Positions 1 to 11,964 of a DNA stretch of 64,000 nt are shown piece by piece. The notes below the pieces were generated by a model, which made no database searches, was not told the DNA's origin, and worked only from the letters and a program-made list of their open reading frames with translations. Both the position numbers and the translations under genes were made by a program. The stretch comes from Cercis canadensis (taxonomy: Eukaryota > Streptophyta > Magnoliopsida > Fabales > Fabaceae): assembly GCA_003255065.1 (NCBI GenBank), contig QAOA01002889.1:124001-188000 (forward strand). The letters run 5' to 3'. The first letter of the stretch is position 1. Every line of letters starts with the position of its first letter.

Positions 1-478
1 TCAGGACTCATCTCTCTCTTTCTCTCTCCCTTTCTCTTTCTGTTCTCTTCCATTCTCTCTTTCACACACAAACCCTATTAATAACAAGCCTAGCCCACTG
101 CTTTCTCCCATGCACTTGTCCTCTTCAACTCCCAAGACCCACTAACACTACTCCTTAACCCTTTCTTTCATGGCTTCCCTTATCTCCTTCTCCATCTCTT
201 GTCTCTGAAACCAAAATTTCCCTCCTCTCTTATTTTCCTTTCCTACACACCTCTCTATACCCATCTTGATAATTTACTTGAGTTTTAAAATTTCCTCTAT
301 CTCGCATTCTCTGACAAACCCACTTCTCATTAATTTGTCCCTCTGCTCGATCATACCAAGAGTTGGGCTCTCTCTCTCTCTCCTTTATCTTCTGTGAAGT
401 GTTACAAATTAAGAGCAACAGAGAGGGGCAACAGCAAATATTTCTGACACAAGCATCACCATAAGAGTAACATATACA
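1..478 (+). promoter_or_regulatory. Promoter/leader region of the PRE-like gene
   Basis: This stretch is dominated by CT-rich pyrimidine runs (about 10-60, 365-390), typical of plant core promoters and 5' leaders. I see no clear TATA box whose spacing to the ATG at 479 could fix a transcription start. The upstream part of the promoter may lie outside the window. I see no protein-coding signal of its own. Confidence 0.4.
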
Positions 479-1126
479 ATGTCTAGCAGAAGATCCCGTT
501 CGAGACAATCCGGTGTTTCCAGCAGTGAGATCACTGATGCTCAGATCACCGATCTCGTCTCCAAGTTACAACAACTTATCCCTGAGCTTCGCGCTAGGCG
601 CTCCGACAAGGTATTAATTTTTCCCCCTATTCTCTTTCTCTCTCTTTCTCTTTCTATCTCTCTCTCTCTCTGAGACATAACACCAACACACTGCACATTG
701 CACATTCAATATTTGTGTGGACTTCATTTGCTTTGGTAGATAAGTCACGCTCATGCCCCTCACTCATTCTTTAGCCACACAACTTGAGGTGCATGTGGGA
801 CTCAAATTGTTTAATTTTCTATTGCCCCCCATCCCCCCATTGACCAAACTTCACTTGTTGCAAACTGCAACTGCAAATGTACATTTTTATGTGTTACAAA
901 CTTACAATTACACCCGGTTCTTAATTCAAATAATTTTCTCTTCTAAGTACGTACTATCATATGGTTTATGAAGGTTTCGGCAGCGAAGGTGTTGCAGGAG
1001 ACTTGCAACTACATCAAGAACTTGCACAGAGAAGTTGATGATTTAAGTGACCGATTATCTGAACTTTTGGCGAACACAGACTCCAACAGCGCTCAAGCAG
1101 CCATTATTAGGAGCTTACTTATGTAA
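479..1126 (+). CDS. PRE: Atypical HLH protein, PRE/paclobutrazol-resistance family
   Basis: Two exons, 479-610 and 974-1126, phase-0 GT-AG intron, give 94 aa, the usual length for this family. Residues 1-18 are Ser/Arg-rich without the DNA-contacting residues of a true basic region. Helix 1 is about 19-35 ([17 protein letters not shown]), the loop holds RARRSDKVS, and helix 2 is about 46-75 ([19 protein letters not shown]). The C-terminus ends in AAIIRSLLM, a hallmark of PRE proteins. Family knowledge: PRE proteins do not bind DNA. They heterodimerise with other HLH proteins such as IBH1-type repressors and promote cell elongation downstream of gibberellin, brassinosteroid and light. The start is the first ATG of an open exon preceded by a CT-rich leader. 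No other gene lies within several kb downstream. Which of PRE1-PRE6 it matches cannot be decided here. Confidence 0.93.
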
Positions 1127-4100
1127 TAGATTATAGATAACATTTATTTTTATATGTATATCGTGTGCATGTCCATGTCTCATCTTATTATCCTCTCTTC
1201 TGGGTAGGGGAAAGGGCTAACTAACATGGGCTCCATGGTAGCTAGCTAGCCAGCTCTTAATTATCATACACTTTGTAGTGATTACTATATTATCAGCTTC
1301 CTCTATAAATAAAATGAGTACTACTGCTACTACTATTTCGATCTTCATGAGTACTAATTAGTTTCCGCAAGGTAATTTTTCAAATTTGGAGGTTACACTA
1401 GACTTGGATTTGATCTTAGTAAGGTACCTAATGTGAGAAACTGAGAAATATTTTTTTGTGGACCCATGGAAAGGGTCAAGGTTGAAGCTGACAGTGCCTT
1501 ACATGTGACATTGCCCCACACTATTTTCATTTTTCTGTTATTTGTTTCTTGCCAACCCGTGATATTAATGTTGGCATTAGGACCACTAATAACTAACTCA
1601 TCATCAACCCCATCGCCTTTACGGCTTTACCAGCGTACATTACAGTAGTTATGTACCATATCTGTTTAGGGATAATATTAATATCTATTTTACGTTTTCG
1701 AGTACCAAAACTCCAATATCTTGTGCTGCTGCTATGTGGACAACGCTTCCCTCTTTACATTATAGCTAGCGTTTATGGCAGAGAGGACTTTGTTGATCAG
1801 TTTTTAGCTGCAGATTGAATTGAAGTACTCAACTTTCTTTCAGGTAAGGTAAAAACAAACACCAGGGAGCTAACTTTCACAGGCCAACCACCTTGCCAAT
1901 CCAATAAGGTAATACGTGGTGGGGAGTACTTAATTTTTTTCTTGTTGTCTCAACAAATTAGTGACTCTTCCTGTCCAAAATTTCATTACATAGATTCGAT
2001 ATTTAGGGTTTGCTTGGTAAAAAATAACGGATGGAAAATTTAGTATGCAAATCGTTTTACCTATATGTTTGGTACATGAAAAAAGCAGTATGCAGTACAT
2101 TTATCTGTCATCCTCTCTATGAATTCAAGGTAACATGTGGTGGAGAGCGGTTTGTTTCATATTTGTCTCAACAAGCCAACGAGTACATAGTTTCTTGGTG
2201 CAACTAAAAATGAAATGGTAAAAAAGAATCAATCAATTTAAAATTTATGATGCTTTACTCTTTCTCTTACATATGCTTGGTACATAAACTTTTTCTCTTT
2301 TTATTTTTCATCTATTCTACTAAGTTTAAGGAGTGAATCAAAAGCTTTGATCTTAATTTATTTTCCACTGGCCTCACTACTTTCTACCTTTCCTATCAAG
2401 TACACACTTCAAAGGGTACCAAATTCTGGGTCACTCTATAACTCGTGGAATTATTTTAGGATAGGGGAAATTTTTTAGCATTCTAGTCAAACTCTGTTGT
2501 TGCCGTACAATGTGTCTCAACTTTCTTCCTTTAGTGCATTGTTATTGATGCAATTCTATCAAATTATTGGCAAGTTGATATTCTTTCACCGATGCTTTAT
2601 CCCAATGTTGAAAAATGTGCTTCCAATAATTCGATTATTTTTGTCGCGAAAGAACAATTGAATTTTTTGTAGTTTTTAATTAGTTGATCAAGGTGGACTG
2701 GGTTGTATAACTTTCTTTTTTTTTTTGGTACTTTTAGTTACAACTCTAAATTTAAACACGAAACTTACAAATTTTAAGGACAATTTCAGTATCACTTGAC
2801 CATATGCTATTTAATACCAAATTGTATACCTGCTCTTATCAATTTATCATTATTATGAACTTCTGCTTTGTGGAATCCTTAATGTTGTTGTTCATGATTT
2901 ACATCAAATTAGCATGCATGAAACTGTAGTTTGAAGATAATTAATGCTAGCCCATGCATGATTAACTTCTAACACATAAACTTTCATTTTCATCAAATTG
3001 TCGGCTAGCTACTGACAGAAAAACATTGTTTTCACGCTCCATCTGTATTCTGAAAAGTAACTTTTTGCAAACTGTTTTGTACATTTTCTAATGTTTGGAA
3101 CAAGAAATTAATTACAGATTTCTGGATGAGTTTTAAATTTCTCATAATTCTCAAAACTATAAAGAATACTGATCAATTATATATGCTTTGACGACAATCT
3201 AAGCTATTGTTATCATTTTCTGCTACTTCAGTTTCATCTTTACCACATGTTTTACACAGTTGACTTGAAGTTTTATTCTAAACTAAGATTCAATTTGACA
3301 TCAATTTTGGAGTTATTGTAAGAGATATTTTTCAATGCACGATTTTCAATTAGCCCGAAATGTAGTTTTAGTCACACACGAGTGTTTGATTTGATAATTA
3401 ATCACCTTTCATTTCCCATCACATTTTTAGTCGTTTGATATATGGTTTTTCTTGACTGTTTGACATATACTCTGAGTTTAGAGATTTCACTTTCATTGAT
3501 AACTAAATATCAAATCAAACGTTTAATCTAGTCACTAGATATCACTTTCATTCATGATTATTTTCAGAAAGCACATATGATTATATGATGACTTCTCTAT
3601 ATGGAGTGAAACATGTTTCAAAAAATAAGTTTTGAAGATCCAATCCTATCACGAAATTTTTGTTATCTTGTTTTCAATAGTACAGTCCACCTTAAATTTT
3701 GGGACAATTATTCTTAAGTTTTAATACTTGAGAGAAAAGAGCAATAAATTTTAAATGCAAGTGTTTTTTTAAGGAGGAGCTAGCTACATATGACCAAAAT
3801 ATTTCTTGTCACTATAAGTTATTCTAATTATATTTAAATATAATAATTATATGCTAAACAAGTAATTATATATTTTATATCTTAATAATTTCATCGTGAC
3901 ACACGCACTTTTTTAGAAAGCTATTGCCTTTAGAATTTTTAAGTCTTTTCTCTCAGGTTTTGGGATTGAGAATAATATTTGTCCCTCGAATTTTTTATTA
4001 TATGGTTTCAAAATTACAATTTTGTTCGGAAGAAAATATTGAAGAATAAAATAGTTTTTCATGTCCCATCATTTGACAATATTAAATTGTACGGAAGCAC

Positions 4101-5064
4101 CGCTTATTCTTTATTTTACTTTTTTTTTGGAAAAAAAAAATTGTTGACCATGATATCACGTTCTTGATAATTTTAACTCCCATTTCTACCTATTTTTAAG
4201 TTTTTACTGCTAGTAAAGAGAACATAATTCATATAGATAATTAACCCGTTGGTTAAGTTTTTTATTTTACCATCCTAGTGTTACTTGTCAAAAATACATG
4301 GGTATACAAGGTGTGTATGAGATATTGTTGATAGCCCTTTTTCCCATCCCCTTATTTATTTAGATATCAGTATTTTTTTAATCACTAGATAGGCAGAATT
4401 AAAAAAAATTAGTTAAAAATTTAGGGAGGGGATTTGAAATTGGGATTTCAATTTGTTTGGGAGATTCCAAGGTCAGTTGTTTTGTGCAAAATTTGTGTCA
4501 TCCATTTAAATATTAGTTATTATCATATTAATTTATATTTTATGTAACATATAATTTTTTTTGCTTCATATATAATATTTAAATTTAAATAAATTTATTT
4601 AACCTTTTTATTAATTACGCGGACTTTATAGTATACATATATATAACTACCTTTATGCAAAAATAATATCTCGAAATGAAAACACTAAGCACATACTGCT
4701 GATCAAAGTTCATATTTAGTTGTTGCCTAGTAATTTAAGAAAAAAAGACATTTATTCCTTTGTTTTCTTTTTATATATATTTTTAAGGTGATATTACTCT
4801 CATTTTCTCACTTTTTAATTTTCTCCATCACTCTAGTATCTTTTGACTTGGTATATTTTCATTAAAAAAAATTAATCTTTTAATTTTTCCACGTATAAAC
4901 ATTAAATATGTGTTCTGGTGCCTCTCCCTTGTAAAAGCATTTTGGCCATTACTTGTTGTACATATAAAAAAAAGGAAAACAAAGTATGTATATGTATATG
5001 TATATACATATACACACATATTAATGTGCTGAATAGATAAATAAGGAACACAAGCACACACACA
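1127..5064. other. AT-rich intergenic DNA without recognisable gene
   Basis: Both strands carry only short ORFs rich in Phe, Ile and Lys, with no family resemblance. The first few hundred bases must include the 3'UTR of the PRE-like gene. A weak inverted repeat lies at 3376-3529. Near 4990-5025 there is a TATG/TATA-rich simple repeat. I see no RNA gene or structured element otherwise. Confidence 0.5.
3376..3529. repeat. Possible small inverted-repeat element (MITE-like)
   Basis: Near the left end GTTTGATTTGATA is mirrored by TATCAAATCAAAC near the right end. Both sides are flanked by AGTCAC (3370-3375 and 3530-3535). The arms decay quickly inside, so this may be an old MITE remnant or chance in AT-rich DNA. 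Confidence 0.25.
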
Positions 5065-5625
5065 AACATGAGTAATGGGTTGGGCCAAATTGGCCCGGTT
5101 CTATTCGGGCCAGCAAATTGCTGACCCAGCCTGGCCCTACACTGGCAGTGGGTCTAAACAGGCTGGTCCACTATTTTTTAAAACTATTTTTATTTGTAAT
5201 TAGGCTAAAATCTAATAAAGGTTTGTTTTTTTCTTTAGTGATTTTAGTTAAATTACTAATGAATCTAATTGAACAAAACAAAATATGTATAAAGTAATAA
5301 ATAAAATTAAAACAAAGAATCAAAGACGTGTAAAAAAATGTATGTAAGTGTAAATTTAAAATAAAGATGTATAAATAACTAAAAAAAATTATAATAGTAC
5401 ATATTTTAAAGTTTAAAATTAAAAAACATATATTAATATGATTTGATAGTCTTTTATAAAAAAAAAAAAAAAGTGGGCAGGCCTGGCCCAAACGAGTCAC
5501 ATGTTAATTCAGGTCAGGCCAAATTGGCCCATTTTTATTCAAGTTAAGATATTTAGAACCAAATCATACTTTTTTTGGGTTAAAACGGGCCAGCCCATTA
5601 GGCTTGACTCATTTTACCAGCTCTA
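5065..5625. mobile_element. Probable non-autonomous hAT-like element
   Basis: GC-rich ends carrying repeated GGGCC/GGCCC words (5090-5165 and 5475-5605) enclose an AT-rich core. The end sequences are roughly inverted: GGGTTGGGCC near the left, and a right end read backwards as TAGAGCTGG, then AATGGGCTGGCCCG. Such GGGCC-rich subterminal repeats with a TAGAG-like tip are typical of plant hAT MITEs. The flanks read CACACACA and CACACAGA, an imperfect 8-bp duplication inside a CA-rich stretch, so the borders are uncertain. There is no transposase ORF. Confidence 0.45.
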
Positions 5626-6072
5626 CACACAGATCACAACTAATTTAGAGGTATCTCAAACTAATTAAGATATTATATTCAACTTTTTTTTTTTTTTTAA
5701 TATTTTTGACTAAAATTTATAACTTTATTTGTTTATAAAAAAAAAAAATGAGTGGCACTCTAACACTATAGAGACTAGAGAGATTAGGGAGTTATTTCTC
5801 CTCGTGGTGAACTCATTGAAGGAGGATCAATAGAGAAATAGCAATTCCAATAGTTGTGTAAGCGGTAACCCAAATCTTGAACAAGGATAGCATACCTATA
5901 TACTGGCCCAAGTAACTGGTAGTAGCCCAGAACTGTAGAAATCGACCATGTCAGTCATTGGGCTCAGTTAAATCATTTTCGGGTCACGATGGAACCCGAG
6001 CTTTAGTGGTTAAATCCGGAAACCGACCCAAGTGTATTTAATTTATTAACTAAAAAACGAAAACGAAAATAT

Positions 6073-6247
6073 ATGTTTGACTGGAGAAGGTTGTGGATAA
6101 CCGCCAGGTGTGCCACCCAATTTCCAAACTCTAGTGTAGAGTCTGTAGACATAGTCCCGCAGAAGTCTAAGCAGTCTCTCTCGCTTCTTCCGCAAGCTCT
6201 ATTTCCTCTTTCAGTTTCTGCGCATTTCTCTTCGATCTCAACTACCG
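6073..6247 (+). other. Non-coding first exon (5'UTR) of the BPA1-like gene, 3' border
   Basis: A pyrimidine-rich stretch (TCTCTCTCGCTTCTTCCGC near 6175) ends at a good donor, CCG|GTGAGT, at 6247/6248. The next coding exon opens after an acceptor at 7554, so a 5'UTR intron of about 1.3 kb (6248-7554) is inferred. The transcription start is not determined; GCCCA-type motifs lie upstream at about 5900-5965. The small ORF crossing this exon looks accidental. Confidence 0.5.
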
Positions 6248-7585
6248 GTGAGTAAATCTCATACATAAGCTTAATTAGAGATCCATCACTTTCTGTTCTG
6301 GATTTCCGTTTGAAATTTTACTCTCACTTAATCATCATAGAATTTTTGTTGTTGATTTTGTTGTTTTTGTATTTTTTTCCTTGGTGTGTTTAATCAGCTA
6401 ATTTTTGTTCTTCAAGCCTTTTACACGGGAATTAAGGGGTTGCTGGGAAAGTTGGGTCTAGAAAATCGGGGAATGTTGTCTGATTCGAATCATGTTACTC
6501 AGCAGGGGATCCAAGAAAATCAGAAGAGAATTTAGGGGACAGAAAACCAATTTTTAGTCAAGTTTAACAAGAGCAAATAGGGGTATGAAATATTGTTGAT
6601 TAGCCCGTGATTTAGGGGCGATGGGTTGTTGGGTACTAAAGTGGTTTGTCACCTTTTTCGTACTACAATTTTGATTTTTATGGATATTGAATGAATTGGG
6701 TTGGTGAGGGAGAGAACTTGGAATTGACCAGTGAAATTCAATGCTGAAAATTTAATAAAGAATTGTTTTCTATAAAAGTATGATGATAAAAAGTTGTTTG
6801 ATAAGCTGTTGATGGTAGCCATTGTGGATTAATGGTGTTAGCGGTTGTGGAATAATGCGTTTTTATGGGTGGGTAGCTATGAGGAGTGGTGAGGTGGTAA
6901 TGTTGGGCAGTGGCACTAGTTGGGGTGATTGAGGTAATGGGGTCACGGAGTTGGTGGGGTGAATTGACAAGGCAGTGGTGGTTGGGTGGTGAGTATGAGA
7001 TGGTGGCTGGTAATGGTGGCAACAAACGGGCTTGATGAGGAACTAGTGTTGGTGATGCAGGAAGTGACTTCAAGGAAGGGCAGCAGCAATGTGGTGGAAG
7101 TGATGGTGCTGGTGGAATGTGAATCCCTTGGTGAAAGAAATTTGTCAATGGAGGGCAATGATATATACAATTATTTTTAAGCTTTATCCATATCCATAGC
7201 AATAGTAAACTATTTCCATCTTTCAATTAACTTCTTTATTTTTCTTAATGCATTTTCTTCTACGAGGATAGCTAAATATTTGTCACTTCTGCTCTATAGG
7301 CAAATGAGGATCTACATTTCTTTTTTTACACATGCATGATTGATGGATGACATGGTTTACTAGTCTTATTCGTTTATGTTTTATGATGGATTCTCAGATC
7401 ATACTGATTGAATAGTTTGTCTTGGAATGGTCAAATTGTTTATTGCATGTGAATGTTTTCTTTCCATTTACTTTTTTAGTTTCCTTTTGGTTTGTTAACC
7501 CAGTCTTTTCTGACATGATTTCACATTTTTGTTCTTCTTTTTTGGTCAAATTAGAGGGAAATCAACTTCCAAAGATATTATAAAC

Positions 7586-10227
7586 ATGAATCCTGGTGGA
7601 TGTACTGTTGAAGTCACGGGTCTATCACCAAAAGCCACAGAGAAGGATGTCTATGACTTTTTTGCTTTCTCTGGAGCAATTGAACATGTGGAAATTGTCA
7701 GGTAGATCAGGTTGTTGAACTTTGTTTTTATTACTTTCTAAGGATGTTGTATGGACTAATTCTTGAAGTTTTGTTATTACTGGCTCACTGTGAGTGTATT
7801 ATGAGGCTTCACTCGAAAATTGTATGTGTCTTGTTGAAAAGTTGAAGATGGAGTGTAATGTTTGGGTTTCACAACTTTGCTCAAACTTAATTCACTTTTT
7901 GAGGCCAACAGCTGAAATAGTCATTTCATTTGTATCAAAAGATTCTATTGTTTCCATCCTTTCTTGGAATGAAATTATGAAAACAGATTAAACTTTATTA
8001 AATTATATTGATGAAGAAATATATTCCTTATTTATAATCACAGCCACAATGCAGCTACTTACCCACCTCATAATATGCTTATTGTCCTTGATTTCATCGC
8101 ATCAAGAAGATTTGGTTTTAGTTGCCACCTCCCCTTCCAAGGGCAGCGTGAAAGACAAGGAAATAGGGTGAATACAATGCAGGAGAGCGAGTACTGGCTG
8201 TTTAGAGAACCTGTAGCAACTGACTGTGGTTTACATAGTTTGTATGAACGTTTTCTTGTGGAATTCTTTTTGTATTGGTTGAGAACTTGATAAAGCATAA
8301 TATTTTCGGCTCATAGTATGAATATATGTAAAAAACCAAGGATTGTTTTAGTCTTTATAAGTTTTAGTGAGGAACTTGATCTTCTCTTTGTTGCTTATAT
8401 GAGTGTAAGCTGGTCGGGTACGGTTGGATTGGAGGCCTTTTGCCAACTGACCAACCAACCTCAGGTGGGAATTTTCCCAACCCATCACCGACCAGCTCAT
8501 CAAGGGATCTGGTGGATTTGGTTCCAAATGGGTTGGGTTGGCTCGGGCGGGTTCAGCCAGTTTGGGCATTTTTTTTATTTTTTTTTTTGGTTCTTGTTTC
8601 ATGAAGGTTTTGAAGTGGTTCTGGGTTTCCAAAAACCACCATGACCACATTCAGTTTTGCTCACCATTGAAAGAGGAAGAGAGAGAAAAAGAGAGGAATA
8701 AAGTGAGTGAGAGAAATGGAAGCATAAATGGCAAATGCTGAACGTGGGAATTTGAATTTGAGATTTTCCAAGATAGTTTTGAAAAGTCAAAACTGTGGGA
8801 AATGCACAAAAATTTAATGGAATGTGGGATTTCGGTCGGGTTCGGTTTATGTCGGTTGTTTTGAGCTAAAACCGATCCAACTGGCTTAAACCGGTTTTTC
8901 CAATTTCAGCCGTCTGATCTCACCCGGTCTGCAACGAGAACCATTCGATTTGCTTCTATTCGGTCGGACCCGTTTGGTTTTTTGCAGGTTGCCCGGGTTA
9001 TGAACACCTCTAGTTGCTTAGCATAGCATGCTATTATATATATGGTGTGTAATTTTCCCTGAGAATTATGGGCTCTTATAGATTATAGATGATGAGGTGA
9101 AACAAAGTCCATGAGTCACTTTGGGCATAGTTGTCTTCGCTGAAATGTATATTAATCAGTCATTCAAGTTGATTAAACTGTTCTGGAGGGAGTATTGAAT
9201 CCCCCCGGGGATGGGTGCAGTAGAAGAGTATTTGTTATTGTTAATGTCTAGGGAATAGTTGAACTCAAATGAAAGTACTTGCAATATAAGATTCATCACC
9301 TTTTTTTTTTCCTGAAGGATTATTCTTGACTTGTTGCATAGTTTTATGAATTCGGTATGAAGCTTGTTTATTGTTGAATACAGATCTGGTGATTTCGCTT
9401 CGACTGCTTATGTGACATTCAAAGATGCGTATTCTCTAGAAACTGCTTGCTTGCTCAGTGTGAGTATTGACTAAACTTACGTCCAGGATGCTTATATACT
9501 ACTCATTAAATTTCCTTAATGATCACTTCTATATTTCTGACGCTACTAAACACCATGACTGACCAAACAATCCTTGACAGTTTATTTACACCTTTGATCT
9601 GAATCTGGTATTTTAGGGTGCCACTATTTTAGATCAACGTGTATGCATAACACGCTGGGGGCAGTATGAAGATCAGTTTGATTTTTGGAACAGGCCTCCA
9701 TATAGTCACCGTGAGGAAACTGGTTCAACTGTATGTGTCTTTATTTCTTTTCGCTTGTTCTAGTGATTGCAGCTCTCTGTTCAATGCTCCTACATTCTAT
9801 GTTCCCATGTCTATTTCAGTCACCACAAAGCAGCAACTTTGTGTCCTCTGCTGGAGAAGCAGTTACTGTGGCTCAAGAAGTTGTCAAGACCATGCTAGCA
9901 AAGGGATATGTTCTGAGTAAGGACGCATTAGCTAAGGCTAAAGACTTCGATGAGTCTCATCAAGTTTCAGCGACTGCAACAGCGAAGGTTGCTGAGCTTA
10001 GCCAGAGAATTGGCCTCTCTGATAAGTTTTGTGCTGGTGTTGAAGCTGTTAAATCCGTGGATCAGAGGTATCATGTCTCAGAAACGGCCAAGTCAGCGGC
10101 ATCAGCAGCTGCCAACACCGTGGTAAATAGTAGCTATTTTTCAAAGGGAGCCTTGTGGGTGTCAGGTGCTTTATCCCGGGCATCACAAGCTGCTTCTGAT
10201 TTGGGTGGTCGTGGTGTTAGGCAGTGA
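7586..10227 (+). CDS. BPA1: RRM protein, binding partner of ACD11 (BPA1)-like
   Basis: Coding exons 7586-7701, 9384-9459, 9617-9730 and 9820-10227 join in frame to 237 aa. Residues 6-77 form one RRM (CTVEVTGLSPKATEKDV at the start, STAYVTF as the RNP1-like strand, RVCITRW at the end); the RNP1 is poorly conserved, so RNA binding is not assured. The Ala/Ser-rich helical C-terminus carries AGEAVTVAQEVVKTML, then repeated DESHQVS/DQRYHVS motifs, as in plant BPA1 proteins. Family knowledge: BPA1 and its paralogs bind ACD11, a lipid-transfer protein that restrains cell death and immunity, and are also targeted by pathogen effectors. The ATG follows a 5'UTR intron acceptor at 7554. The intron between the first two coding exons holds a hAT-type insertion. 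Assignment to the family is firm; which paralog is not. Confidence 0.9.
8398..9012. mobile_element. hAT-type non-autonomous transposon in a BPA1-like intron
   Basis: The 615-bp element is flanked by exact 8-bp direct repeats GTTGCTTA (8390-8397 and 9013-9020), the duplication length made by hAT transposases. The left tip TATGAGTGTAAGCTGGTCGG and the right tip read backwards (TAGAGGTGTTCATAACCCGG) are imperfect inverted repeats. Subterminal GGGTTGG, CGGGCGGG and CGGTTCGG words resemble other plant hAT MITEs. There is no transposase. It sits inside the intron 7702-9383 and spares both splice sites. Confidence 0.78.
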
Positions 10228-10442
10228 TGGATTCCTATAATTTTAGCTGCTATACCTCTTGTATATCTCTCTGCTGAATAGCTTCTGTTACTCTTTTTTC
10301 TGTTGGAATAGCTTTTTTAACTGCTGTAATAGGCAGTGATGGATTGGTATAATTTTAACGGCTATTCCTCGTGTATATCTCTGCTGAATAGCTTCTGTTA
10401 CTCTTTTTTCTTTTTTGGAATAGATTTTTTAATTGCTGTAAT
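10219..10442 (+). repeat. 112-bp tandem duplication over the stop codon of the BPA1-like gene
   Basis: Copy 1 is 10219-10330 and copy 2 is 10331-10442. Both begin AGGCAGTGATGGATT and contain TGCTGAATAGCTTCTGTTA. They differ by several substitutions and small indels, so the duplication is not recent. The first copy carries the stop codon; the second lies wholly in the 3'UTR. Confidence 0.9.
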
Positions 10443-11839
10443 ACTTCAAAATATACTTTAGGAACTGCAGTGTATTATAATTTGTTTAGGAAAAGAGGTT
10501 AAAAGATCAATACAACACAGAACACCTTAACGTTGGATACGTATACCTCAAATGTGATTATTAATCATCAGCAGATGACTACTGCTGCTTGAAGTTTTAC
10601 TTCAGAAACGAAACATTACTCATCTCTATACATGCATGTTATTTTTTCCCCCACACTTGACTCGGTCATTCCTTTACTTTATTTCATCATGTTTACTAAA
10701 AGAAAAAAATAATTAATCGTAAATAATTCAGATTTTTTTTTTTTTTAAAAAAGCAACGGAATTGGCCGGAAGTAATAATAATAAGTTAAAAAAAAAGAAA
10801 GTAAAGTCATAACTTCAAAAGCTGACTTCTTTGCTTTTCTTACGTGCTGTGTTAAACACTTGGCTACAAGTGTTAAGCACCAAACTTCAACGTGGACACA
10901 TGGAAGGCATTACACTTAAAATTTCTCTTTGTCATAATGACGCTGCTCTTTTGCTTTCATTTGCTTACTATTTTTTGGTTGTTCCCAATCAACGCTGAAT
11001 AAATAAGGCCAAAAAAGATCAACCTTAAATGACATTGTTGACTTTTTGTCAAATTCCTAATTTCCCACAAACCATGTCTTCAAAGGGAGATGGAATGTTG
11101 GATTCTCATATTTGTTGGTATATTTTCTATGTGAAGAATACTAGGAATAATTATTTTAGATAATTACTTTAAAAGTATCGTGTGAATAAAAATCTTTACC
11201 TTCAGCACTAGTAGAAATGTTTGGGTTTATCCAACTTGGAAATACAAAAATGGCATTCCTAAAAATAAAACATTAAGTCATAGTCATGTTACCAATTCTC
11301 CCATAAATATAAATAAATATAATAGAAGCAGCAGTGTTCTCCTCTTTCCAGGTGTCGGTGGACTTGTCTCTTTTCCTTTGAGGCCAAGCCATATATGCTA
11401 TAACATCACCATCACCGTCACCATTACAAGGGTCCCGCATTTCAGATCCAACGGTTGTCAAATCCATTCTGATAGTCACTCGCAGGTTAACCTTAGACTT
11501 TCGTCTGGAAATTTAGTGAAAGCGATCACATCACACCCTTTAGTTTCCAAAACGTGGGCCAGTCATCGCTATTTATTGGTCCAAACCATGGGCCCACAGT
11601 TTTTATAGTTGCCAAGTAGGCGCTAAAGTAGCATTCTTCATGCTGCTGCAAAGTACCAAATCTCGCTTCTGGAGTCAGACTCGTCTTCTTCCCCCGCCAA
11701 ATTTGACCTCGTTTTTTCGTTGCCTTTCTTCTCCCATTCTTGTCTGCATCTTTTGTCAGACTCTGACCTTGGAAAATAAATTGGATATTTGATTTACAGC
11801 GAAGTAAGAAACCCTAGAAGTTTTGGGAATAATCAAAGT
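10443..11839. promoter_or_regulatory. Intergenic spacer and promoter of the sucrose transporter
   Basis: AT-rich DNA with no ORF of interest. The last 300 bp before the transporter contain TATTTATTGGTCC and a GGGCCCA motif (about 11570-11598), then a pyrimidine-rich leader. I could not choose between the possible TATA-like sites, so the transcription start is unknown. Confidence 0.4.
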
Positions 11840-11841
11840 TA

Positions 11842-11964
11842 ATGGTACACACTAAGCATTGGGCCAACGAGTTTCTGATTGTTACTGAGTCGTTGCGCTC
11901 GAGTTCCGAGTTATGGCGGGGAAGTCTGACTCAGGGTCGATCCGGGTTCCGTACAAGAACCTGA
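11842..11964 (+). other. Overlapping upstream ORF in the sucrose-transporter leader
   Basis: An ATG at 11842 opens a 40-codon frame that passes the transporter ATG (11913) in another frame and stops with TGA at 11962-11964. If the mRNA starts upstream of 11842, ribosomes initiating here would miss the main start, so the ORF could dampen translation. Whether it lies in the transcript is unknown. Peptide conservation has not been tested. Confidence 0.45.

Noticed and set aside
6738-7226. A 162-codon minus-strand ORF rich in Ser, Thr, Pro and His
   Set aside because: It lies inside the inferred 5'UTR intron of the BPA1-like gene, its composition mirrors low-complexity GGT/GTG DNA, and it resembles no family.
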